A DNA stretch of 5,009 nucleotides from a bacterium (GTDB lineage: Bacteria; Patescibacteriota; Patescibacteriia; Patescibacteriales; JAKAJF01). Shown one piece after another: positions 1-4,986 of the stretch. The notes under the pieces were generated by a model. That model worked only from the letters and a program-made list of their open reading frames with translations, was not told the DNA's origin and searched no databases. Location: contig JAKAJF010000065.1 in the NCBI GenBank assembly GCA_021813875.1, positions 1 to 5,009 of the forward strand. The letters run 5' to 3'. Position numbers and translations under genes: made by a program. Position 1 is the first letter of the stretch. The number at the start of each line of letters is the position of its first letter.

Positions 1-162
1 AACCCGCTCGAAGGCGCTAAAGTCAAACCGGAAACCGCCACGCCGGGCCGGACCGCCTCCCGGTGCCGGCCGGCGCCCCAGACCGGCGGCGCCAGGAACA
101 TAGCTGTTGGCCATCACGATGATGAATGGCTTGGCTTTGCCTTCCGCGATCAAGTTATCCAT
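1..162 (-). pseudogene. Truncated esterase fragment (CE1/Fes-type alpha/beta hydrolase)
   Basis: The minus strand is open from an ATG at 162-160 to the window edge. It reads MDNLIAEGKAKPFIIVMANS, then a Gly/Pro/Arg-rich loop, then FRFDFSAFERV at the edge. In putative esterases of the enterochelin/feruloyl esterase type (PF00756), a 'DNLIAEGKA-P-IIVMPN' strand followed by a loop and 'F-FE-VL-ELIP' lies in the middle of the fold, before the nucleophile Ser. These enzymes hydrolyse ester bonds and are often secreted. The N-terminal part is missing: an in-frame TAA lies at 180-178, and the sequence beyond it is AT-rich and unrelated. The catalytic residues would lie outside the window. Base composition (70% G+C in 1-120) differs sharply from the adjacent 30% stretch, so this piece may be foreign or a misassembled contig end. 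The family call comes from motif memory only and is moderately confident. Confidence 0.55.
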
Positions 163-295
163 GATCAATCCGGGATTTTATATTTTTATGGTATTTTATG
201 TAGGGCTAAGTTATGCTTATTTGATAATTGTCCCTCTGACAATATTGAAGGAAGAAGATGAAGTCGCCAAATTACACGCTTCAAATTTAAAATGA
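161..295 (+). CDS. C-terminal piece of a membrane protein (or a tiny one-TM protein)
   Basis: This frame encodes a hydrophobic stretch (GFYIFMVFYVGLSYAYLIIV) followed by a charged tail ending in HASNLK, which looks like one transmembrane helix with a short soluble end. The frame stays open further left (a TTG at 107 would also serve), but those codons are antisense to the esterase fragment and are probably not native. Possible starts are ATG 161 (44 residues) or ATG 188 (35 residues); neither has a Shine-Dalgarno motif. The stop overlaps the next ATG as ATGA (292-295), the same arrangement seen at later junctions, which supports this frame being coding and first in the surviving part of the operon. 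It is most likely the end of a longer membrane protein cut off at the junction near 165-180. I do not recognise a family. Confidence 0.5.
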   Translation: MINPGFYIFMVFYVGLSYAYLIIVPLTILKEEDEVAKLHASNLK

Positions 296-627
296 ATGAT
301 TTAACCATAAAAAAATCGCAGGAAATCGTCGATGAATGGATAAAGACCGTCGGGGTCAGGTATTTTTCCGAGCTTACGAACTTGGGGCTGTTGATGGAGG
401 AAGTCGGCGAAGTCGCCCGCATCATCTCGCGCACTTACGGCGAGCAGAGCTTCAAGGACTCGGACAGACGCGACTTGGGCGACGAACTGGCGGACGTCTT
501 GTTCGTTCTCATCTGCATCGCCAATCAGACCGGTATTGACCTGACCGAAGCTTTGAGGAAAAATATAAAAAAGAAGACCGAAAGGGACGGGGAAAGGCAT
601 AAGAATAATGACAAATTGAAAATATGA
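292..627 (+). CDS. MazG-like nucleotide pyrophosphohydrolase
   Basis: A 111-residue all-alpha NTP pyrophosphatase of the MazG/dCTPase type. Such enzymes hydrolyse (d)NTPs to NMP and pyrophosphate with Mg2+ and are thought to clean non-canonical or excess nucleotides from the cytoplasmic pool. The metal-binding signature is complete: EEVGE at residues 36-40 (E36, E37, E40) and DELAD at 64-68 (E65, D68). It is followed by the helix typical of the family and a KNIKKKTERD segment at 90-99, which usually closes the substrate site. The length fits single-domain members (about 100-120 residues) rather than the two-domain E. coli MazG. The start overlaps the upstream stop (ATGA) and the end overlaps the next start (ATGA), with no clear Shine-Dalgarno, so translational coupling is likely. 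The exact nucleotide substrate cannot be told from the sequence. Confidence 0.9.
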   Translation: MNDLTIKKSQEIVDEWIKTVGVRYFSELTNLGLLMEEVGEVARIISRTYGEQSFKDSDRRDLGDELADVLFVLICIANQTGIDLTEALRKNIKKKTERDGERHKNNDKLKI

Positions 628-920
628 AGAAAAAGATTTTCATCCCTCTTTCAATTTTGATCATCTTGGTCGGAATTTTTTATGCCTTCAAAAGATTAGA
701 AGCGCCTTCGCCCGCCAGCAATCATTCTCCGAATGATTGCCGCTTGAGATGCGAAGATAAAAGATCCATCCCCTGCAAGGATAATGAGGACTGCCGGACC
801 GACCCGATGAGGGCTTTCTGCCGGCAGAAGACCGTCATCTTTAAAAACGGCTTTGAAGGCTATTGTAAGGACGGCTATTGCCAGGCCTACGGGTGCGGCG
901 GCGCGCCGTCCATCGATTAA
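624..920 (+). CDS. Membrane-anchored cysteine-rich small protein, unknown function
   Basis: A 98-residue protein with N-terminal MKKK, a hydrophobic helix at about residues 5-22, then KRLEAPSPAS as a linker. There is no lipobox Cys directly after the helix, so it is more likely an uncleaved anchor or a type I signal peptide than a lipoprotein. The exported part has eight cysteines (39, 43, 51, 57, 66, 81, 86, 91), an even number that suits four disulfides. The spacing (C-x3-C, then PCKDNEDC, then YCKDGYC and GCGG) loosely resembles small disulfide-knot modules such as EB-like repeats, but I do not assign a family. The helix suggests an extracytoplasmic location. It starts by ATGA overlap with the MazG-like gene and ends 3 bases before the ABC ATPase gene, so it may be co-expressed with an exporter. 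Confidence 0.75.
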   Translation: MKKKIFIPLSILIILVGIFYAFKRLEAPSPASNHSPNDCRLRCEDKRSIPCKDNEDCRTDPMRAFCRQKTVIFKNGFEGYCKDGYCQAYGCGGAPSID

Positions 921-923
921 ATT

Positions 924-1670
924 ATGTCTAAAGATCTAAATTTGAAAGTTACCGGCCTGACCAAGGAATACGGCCCGACCAAGGCGGTCGACAATATTTC
1001 TTTCTCGATCACCGAAGGCGAAGTCGTCGGGCTTCTGGGCCCCAACGGCGCCGGCAAGACCACGACCATCAACATGATCCTGGGCGTGCTCGAACCTTCG
1101 GGGGGCGACATCGAAATCTTCTGCAAAAGCGCCAAGGAAAACCGCTCGCTCGTCAACGAGCATCTCAACCTGGCCGCCGTCTATGCCCAACTCCCGGAGA
1201 ACCTGACCGTCTGGGAGAACCTTTATGTCTTCGGCCTGCTTTATAACATCCAAGATCTGAAAGGACGGATAAAATATCTTCTAAAAGAATTTGATCTGGA
1301 GAAATTCAAGGACCAGAAGGCCGGCGTTCTCTCCTCCGGAGAGCAGAGCCGCCTCAATCTGGCCAAAGCCATCTTGAACGAGCCGAAGCTGCTCCTGTTG
1401 GACGAGCCGACCGCTTCGCTCGACCCGAGCACCTCCAGGCTGATCCGGGAAAAGATCAGGAAATTCGTCGACCGGACCGGCGCGGCCATCCTCTGGACCT
1501 CCCATAACATGAACGAGATAGAAGCCATGTGCGACCGCGTCCTTTTCCTCTCGCACGGCAAGATACTTCTCGAAGGCAATCCCAGAACCCTGCCGAAAGA
1601 ATATAATAAAAAAGATTTAGAAGAGCTCTTCATCGCGGTCGCCCGCGAACCTCTCTCACTCGAATTATGA
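924..1670 (+). CDS. ABC transporter ATP-binding protein (ABC-2 exporter type)
   Basis: A 248-residue nucleotide-binding subunit with every expected motif: Walker A GPNGAGKT (39-46), Q-loop Gln89, signature LSSGE (136-140), Walker B LLLLDE (156-161), D-loop SLD (165-167) and H-switch His194. It powers transport by ATP hydrolysis on the inner face of the membrane. The domain order and short C-terminal tail fit the NodI/CcmA-like class that pairs with ABC-2 permeases, and such a permease follows directly with an ATGA overlap. The ATG at 924 lies 3 bases after the previous stop, with no obvious Shine-Dalgarno. The substrate is unknown; this class exports lipids, polysaccharides, drugs or peptides. 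Assignment as an ATPase is firm. Confidence 0.96.
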   Translation: MSKDLNLKVTGLTKEYGPTKAVDNISFSITEGEVVGLLGPNGAGKTTTINMILGVLEPSGGDIEIFCKSAKENRSLVNEHLNLAAVYAQLPENLTVWENLYVFGLLYNIQDLKGRIKYLLKEFDLEKFKDQKAGVLSSGEQSRLNLAKAILNEPKLLLLDEPTASLDPSTSRLIREKIRKFVDRTGAAILWTSHNMNEIEAMCDRVLFLSHGKILLEGNPRTLPKEYNKKDLEELFIAVAREPLSLEL

Positions 1671-2473
1671 AAAATTTAAAAAGGGTCTACGCCGTCTTCA
1701 TCCGCCAAGTCTTCCTCTTGCGAGGCAACCCCATCAGGCTGGTCAATATCTTTCTCTGGCTGTCGGTCGACCTGCTCCTCTGGGGGTTCATCTCAAGATA
1801 CCTGGATACCCTGGGCAAAGCTACCTTCAGCTTCGCCACCGTCCTCCTGGGCGCCGTCATCCTGAACGAATTCCTGACCCGCGTCCAACAGGGCGTCATG
1901 ACCACCTTCCTCGAAGATGTCTGGTCGAGGAATTTCCTCAACTTTTTCGCCTCGCCCTTGAAGATAAAAGAATATGTCGGCGGCATGGTCGTCTCGAGCA
2001 TCTTCACGAGCGCGGCCGGTTTCTCGGTCATGATCATGATCGCGGGACTTGGCTTCGGCTTCAACATCCTGCGTATCGGCTTCTATCTCCTCCCCTTCCT
2101 CATCATCCTCTTCCTCTTCGGAGCGACCCTGGGTATCTTGGCCATCTCTATCATCCTGCGCTTCGGCCCTTCGGCGGAATGGATCGGCTGGCCGATCCCC
2201 TTCGCCCTCTCCCCCTTCATGGGCATCTTTTACCCCGTCTCGGCCCTGCCGCACGCGCTCCAAGCGGTCGCCCGGGCCATCCCCGCCTCTTACGTCTTCG
2301 AAGGCATGCGCAAGATCCTCATGACCGGCCATTTTTCGAACGATCTGGTCCCCATGCTCCTGGTCGGCTCCGGCCTGGCCCTGATATATCTGGTCTTGAT
2401 GTATCTTATATTTTTTAAGGTTTACAGATATGTCCTCAAGAACGGCCTCATCGGCCGCTTCGGGGCGGAATAA
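1667..2473 (+). CDS. ABC-2 type transporter permease
   Basis: A 268-residue integral membrane protein, near the length of NodJ-like permeases. About six hydrophobic segments can be seen: residues 25-43, 53-70, 106-130, 134-164, 173-194 and 229-250. The region FYPVSALP (188-195) followed by LQAVARAIPASYVFEGMRK matches the conserved C-terminal part of ABC2_membrane proteins, and the WSRNFLNFFASPL stretch (86-98) matches the cytoplasmic coupling region between helices 2 and 3. It forms the membrane channel with the ATPase encoded just upstream, most likely as a homodimer with two ATPase copies. The start overlaps the ATPase stop as ATGA (1667-1670), so the subunits are probably made in step. The gene is followed by a terminator. 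The substrate cannot be deduced. Confidence 0.93.
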   Translation: MKNLKRVYAVFIRQVFLLRGNPIRLVNIFLWLSVDLLLWGFISRYLDTLGKATFSFATVLLGAVILNEFLTRVQQGVMTTFLEDVWSRNFLNFFASPLKIKEYVGGMVVSSIFTSAAGFSVMIMIAGLGFGFNILRIGFYLLPFLIILFLFGATLGILAISIILRFGPSAEWIGWPIPFALSPFMGIFYPVSALPHALQAVARAIPASYVFEGMRKILMTGHFSNDLVPMLLVGSGLALIYLVLMYLIFFKVYRYVLKNGLIGRFGAE

Positions 2474-2483
2474 GAAGGAGCAT

Positions 2484-2504
2484 CCCGCACTTTTAATTTG
2501 CGGG
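2484..2504. other. Small hairpin just after the permease gene
   Basis: CCCGCA at 2484-2489 pairs with TGCGGG at 2499-2504 around a 9-base loop. It lies 11 bases after the permease stop and just before the main terminator hairpin. It may add to RNA 3'-end stability or be incidental. Confidence 0.4.
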
Positions 2505-2508
2505 TAAA

Positions 2509-2540
2509 AAGCCGCCTTTCAGGCGGCTTGCGGTTCTTTT
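2509..2540. terminator. Bidirectional rho-independent terminator between convergent genes
   Basis: A perfect 9-bp stem, AAGCCGCCT (2509-2517) with AGGCGGCTT (2521-2529), encloses a 3-base loop. On the minus strand the stem runs directly into a TTTTT tract (complement of 2506-2510), a classical terminator. On the plus strand a T-run (2537-2542) comes only after GCGGTTC, so termination there may be weaker. It serves the ABC operon from the left and the zinc-binding-type gene from the right. The TGA stop of the minus-strand gene (2521-2519) lies at the hairpin tip, overlapping the loop. Confidence 0.8.
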
Positions 2541-2851
2541 TTGGAATCGGGATATCCAAAAATTAAGGGACGGTGCGCCACATGGTAGACAATTATGGCT
2601 CGGGTGAACAAAGTGAAGCATTTAGGGCATTGGCAGGGTCCAGAACCGCCTCGCTCAACCTCCAGACTGAATTTTTTCAATTTAGAACGGGAATTTATCT
2701 TAAACCTGCCGACCATTCTCTGATCCAAAAATTCTTCAGCTTCCCCCATGTCTTCGCCCAAGACAGCGTCTATCCTTGCTCCATCGCACCCTTCTTTGGG
2801 GCATTTCAGAATCACATCATCGCCTCTCTTTAAATTTACGGGTCTAAGCAT
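2519..2851 (-). CDS. Small protein with zinc-ribbon-like cysteine pairs, unknown function
   Basis: A 110-residue protein with CPKEGC (Cys17, Cys22) near the N-terminus and CQCPKC (Cys73, Cys75, Cys78) near the C-terminus. Two Cys pairs set apart by about 50 residues suggest a single structural zinc site, as in zinc ribbons, although the C-x4-C spacing is not standard. The part between is charged (GEDMGEAEEF, then SRSKLKKFSLEVE). There is no membrane segment, so it is probably cytoplasmic. The minus strand is preferred over the overlapping plus-strand frame (2573-2833) because the ATG has a good Shine-Dalgarno (GGAG at 2862-2859, 7 bases upstream), the gene ends at a terminator oriented for it, and the Cys pattern is protein-like. 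It is transcribed alone, convergent with the ABC operon. I do not recognise a family. Confidence 0.72.
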   Translation of the reverse strand: MLRPVNLKRGDDVILKCPKEGCDGARIDAVLGEDMGEAEEFLDQRMVGRFKINSRSKLKKFSLEVERGGSGPCQCPKCFTLFTRAIIVYHVAHRPLIFGYPDSKKEPQAA

Positions 2852-2919
2852 CTCTTCTCTCCGGTAGTTTTAAAATGAACATATCTTAAATATAAAAAAA
2901 ATAAATTAAAACTATATTA
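2852..2919. promoter_or_regulatory. AT-rich divergent intergenic region, likely promoters for both sides
   Basis: This 68-base gap separates the starts of two divergent genes. The half next to the HD gene is extreme: only 4 of 50 bases in 2871-2920 are G or C by hand count. Near the minus gene lies its Shine-Dalgarno (GGAG, 2862-2859). Toward the plus gene, TATAAA at 2891-2896 is a possible -10 with a weak TTTTAA about 17 bases upstream (2868-2873). TATATT at 2913-2918 is too near the ATG to act as its -10. No Shine-Dalgarno precedes ATG 2920. Exact promoters cannot be fixed because the tract is so AT-rich. Confidence 0.45.
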
Positions 2920-3576
2920 ATGGAAACTATAATTGAAAAATTAGAAAAGGAGATCAGTTCGATATTCAAGGGCGAAGCGAGCGGACATGATATTCATCAT
3001 TTAAAAAGAGTCTTGAACCTGGCCTTGCATCTCCAGGAGAAAGAGGGCGGCGACAGGCTGATCATCGGCGTCGCGGCCTTTCTGCATGATATCCACCGCA
3101 TCATCGGCAAAGAGACCGGCGCCTTTTGCTCTCCCAAAAATTCCCTGCCCAAGATCGAGGAATTGCTCGAAGGCGTGGACATACATCCGGAAAAAAAGGA
3201 AAAAATTCTGAAATGCGTGGAATTCCATGAAGAATATGATTTCTCGGAGGAAGGCAAGACGGCCCGGGACCTCGAAACTTTGATCGTCCAGGACGCCGAC
3301 AACCTCGACGCCATCGGCGCCATCGGCATCAGCAGGACTTTCTCTTATGGCGGCGTCCATGATCTACCTATGTGGGCCCCGGAAAAGCCCTTCGACCGGG
3401 AGCATTTCGACGAATCTGAGAATGATCCTTCGACCATCCATCATTTTTACAGCAAACTCTTAAGACTTAAAGACAATATGAATACCATGAGCGCCAAAGA
3501 ATTGGCGGGAAGAAGGCATGAGTATATGGAAAATTTCTTGAAAGAGTTTTTCTCAGAATGGGAAGGAAAAAAATGA
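2920..3576 (+). CDS. HD-domain phosphohydrolase (YedJ/YpgQ-like)
   Basis: A 218-residue metal-dependent phosphohydrolase of the HD superfamily. The ligands line up with the family: His27 in HDIHHLKRV (23-31), His56-Asp57 in AAFLHDIHR (52-60), His103 in CVEFHEE (99-105) as a likely further site, and Asp127 in DADNLDAIGAIG (125-136), followed by the ISRTFSYGG segment (137-145) typical of this uncharacterised branch. Characterised relatives act on nucleotides, including pyrophosphohydrolase activity reported for YpgQ, but the substrate here cannot be read from the sequence. It has no membrane segments and is probably cytoplasmic. It is the first gene of a three-gene operon, its stop overlapping the next start as ATGA (3573-3576). 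No Shine-Dalgarno is visible, so the mRNA leader may be very short. Family assignment is firm; substrate is open. Confidence 0.9.
   Translation: METIIEKLEKEISSIFKGEASGHDIHHLKRVLNLALHLQEKEGGDRLIIGVAAFLHDIHRIIGKETGAFCSPKNSLPKIEELLEGVDIHPEKKEKILKCVEFHEEYDFSEEGKTARDLETLIVQDADNLDAIGAIGISRTFSYGGVHDLPMWAPEKPFDREHFDESENDPSTIHHFYSKLLRLKDNMNTMSAKELAGRRHEYMENFLKEFFSEWEGKK
3561..3567 (+). promoter_or_regulatory. Ribosome binding site that sets the start at 3573
   Basis: GGAAGGA ends 5 bases before ATG 3573. This purine-rich site, with the ATGA overlap at 3573-3576, favours that start over the in-frame ATG at 3558, which lies upstream of the motif and would add only MGRKK. Confidence 0.65.
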
Positions 3577-4616
3577 GCAACAAGATAACGGAAAAATATT
3601 TCGACCATCGAAGCCACGGCCAAGAGGCGGCGATCTTCAAGAAAGTCGCCGCCGGATCGGGATTCGCGCCCGGGAAAGAGATCTTCCGGGGCCGCATCTA
3701 TGACAAGGACAAGATCGGCAGCCTGATCCATGAAGGCGTCTACCGGGGCAGGCCGGCCGTCCTCAAGCTTCAATTCTTGAGGCCTGAACTGGACGAGCTT
3801 GATATGATCGGCTCTTTCAATGGCCAGAACAGGAGCGGATCGGTACGCCTGCCGGTGATCTATGAGGGCAAAAGATGGGACGCCAAGACCGGGTTCGGAT
3901 ATCTATTGATGGAGCGCATAGAGGCTCCCCCGATCTATAAAAATCCCCTGGCAAGCCGCGAAGAGATGGAGAAATTTCTCCGCTTTTATGAGGAATACAA
4001 GAGCAAAGCCTTAAACAAACCCTTCTTCCCGCCGAGCGATGGCGAAAGGAGCAGCCTCGTCTTTACTGTCTTACGGGTCTCCAACTGGGCCAGGATCGCC
4101 GATTCCAAGGGCGAGCTGACCGGCGAGAAGGTAAGAAGGCTGGAAATTTTCTTCGGCCTGGCCGATAAACACCTGCCGACGATCAAGATGCGGTTCGTCC
4201 ACGGCCATCTCTCTCCTGACGATATATTCGCCTTGCCCTCCGGAGAATTTGTCCTGATGTCGAATTTATTCTGGTCTTACCGGCCTGAATATTATGACGC
4301 CGCCTTCCACCTCTGGTGGAGTCTGAAAAGCCTCCAAGATCTGGCAATGACTCCGCAAAAAGTGATCAGCTATATCGAGGCCTGGAAGCGAGGATATGAA
4401 AGACTCAGCTTCATAAAAAAAGATGATGACTTTGAGAGGAAATTTCATTTTATGATCTTAGAAAGAGTTTTGGGCGCCATCTTGATAGATATCGAAAATC
4501 AAAATTATCCGAAGGATAAACATAAGCACATAGAACATCTGAGCGGCCTTTTTATCCGAGTCTTCGATCATTATGGCGATAAATTAAAAAAATATGGGAA
4601 TAAAAATCGAATTTAA
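3573..4616 (+). CDS. Kinase/APH-fold protein with degenerate active site (probable pseudokinase)
   Basis: A 347-residue protein that looks like a kinase or aminoglycoside-phosphotransferase fold. In the N-lobe, VYRGRPAVLKL (56-66) carries a candidate ATP-binding Lys65, and RPELDELD (70-77) resembles the helix that supplies the partner acid. YLLMERI (110-116) looks like the strand into the hinge. The catalytic loop is FVHGHLSPDDI (208-218), where active APH-type enzymes have HGDxxxxN: the catalytic Asp is His212 and the Asn is Asp217. Where DFE/DWE binds Mg2+, the protein has MSNLFW (229-234). A conserved-looking SYRPEYYDAAFHLWW (235-249) follows. Phosphotransfer is therefore doubtful; it may bind nucleotide or act as a scaffold or sensor. 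The start at 3573 overlaps the HD stop (ATGA) and has a Shine-Dalgarno. The 3' end overlaps the next gene by 23 bases. The fold is inferred from motifs. Confidence 0.7.
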   Translation: MSNKITEKYFDHRSHGQEAAIFKKVAAGSGFAPGKEIFRGRIYDKDKIGSLIHEGVYRGRPAVLKLQFLRPELDELDMIGSFNGQNRSGSVRLPVIYEGKRWDAKTGFGYLLMERIEAPPIYKNPLASREEMEKFLRFYEEYKSKALNKPFFPPSDGERSSLVFTVLRVSNWARIADSKGELTGEKVRRLEIFFGLADKHLPTIKMRFVHGHLSPDDIFALPSGEFVLMSNLFWSYRPEYYDAAFHLWWSLKSLQDLAMTPQKVISYIEAWKRGYERLSFIKKDDDFERKFHFMILERVLGAILIDIENQNYPKDKHKHIEHLSGLFIRVFDHYGDKLKKYGNKNRI

Positions 4617-4938
4617 TCCGGATTTAGCCTTGAGGAATTGGGATGAATTCCGGCAAGGCAGGCGGCTCCGGGAAGAATGCATCCCGGAAAATTTAGAAGA
4701 GGGAAAGATTTATCAGTTCCTGAAAAAGGAGCAGCGGAATTATTGGCTCCACGGCGAAATCCCATTGGTTGAGACGGCCGGAGGCGAAAGACTCTCCCGG
4801 CCGAAAGCGAGCATCGTCATCCTCGAAGCCACCCACTTCCTGAGAGATGGCGAGCTCTTCACAAAAGGACTTTACAAGGTCATGGAGATTTTTGATGATG
4901 AAGAAGTCCATTTCGAAGGTTTCGGCAGGATAAAATGA
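4594..4938 (+). CDS. Conserved-looking small protein of unknown function
   Basis: A 114-residue soluble protein starting MGIKIEFNPDLALRNW, with no signal or membrane segment. Alternating hydrophobic strands (GKIYQFL; ASIVILEATHFL; LYKVMEIF) joined by charged turns suggest a small beta-barrel. The 'SIVILEATHFL...YKVMEI' layout recalls PUA/ASCH-like RNA-binding barrels, but that is only a guess from pattern. There is no cysteine pair or obvious catalytic motif besides the single Cys29. It begins inside the end of the pseudokinase gene (23-base overlap, another frame) with little Shine-Dalgarno, so translation is probably coupled. It is the last gene of the HD operon and its stop abuts the terminator stem. 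It is compact and well formed, so it is likely a real gene; its function is unknown to me. Confidence 0.78.
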   Translation: MGIKIEFNPDLALRNWDEFRQGRRLREECIPENLEEGKIYQFLKKEQRNYWLHGEIPLVETAGGERLSRPKASIVILEATHFLRDGELFTKGLYKVMEIFDDEEVHFEGFGRIK

Positions 4939-4971
4939 AAACCACCGGCATAAGCCGGTGGTTTCTTTCTT
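4939..4971 (+). terminator. Strong rho-independent terminator of the HD operon
   Basis: A perfect 11-bp stem, AAACCACCGGC (4939-4949) with GCCGGTGGTTT (4954-4964), has an ATAA loop and is followed by the T-rich run CTTTCTT (4965-4971). The stem starts directly after the TGA stop of the 114-residue protein gene. The A-run before the stem could also give some termination on the minus strand. Confidence 0.9.
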
Positions 4972-4986
4972 GCCCGCTACGCGGGC
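4972..4986. repeat. Short perfect palindrome downstream of the terminator
   Basis: GCCCGC (4972-4977) pairs with GCGGGC (4981-4986) around TAC. It lies right after the terminator T-run and has no T-tract of its own on the plus strand. On the minus strand it is followed by AAGAAAG, so it is not a terminator there either. It may be the edge of a dispersed repeat or of an untranslated leader continuing beyond the window. Nothing else is seen in 4987-5009. Confidence 0.45.

Noticed and set aside
1..261. Plus-strand frame open from the window edge to TGA 259-261
   Set aside because: Its left part is antisense to the esterase fragment and its right part is out of frame with the membrane-protein tail that makes the ATGA junction.
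1793..2332. Long minus-strand open frame (179 codons) across the permease gene
   Set aside because: Its product is a run of Asp, Glu, Arg and Gly typical of antisense reading of hydrophobic, GC-rich codons; the plus strand encodes a clear ABC-2 permease.
2573..2833. Plus-strand open frame of 86 codons
   Set aside because: It overlaps the minus-strand gene that has a Shine-Dalgarno, cysteine pairs and a properly placed terminator; the plus frame shows no motif or ribosome site.
2913..2918. TATATT as the -10 box of the HD gene
   Set aside because: It ends one base before the ATG, so transcription would start inside the gene.
3558..3572. Upstream ATG 3558 as start of the pseudokinase gene
   Set aside because: The Shine-Dalgarno at 3561-3567 lies downstream of it, and ATG 3573 makes the ATGA overlap used elsewhere in the window.
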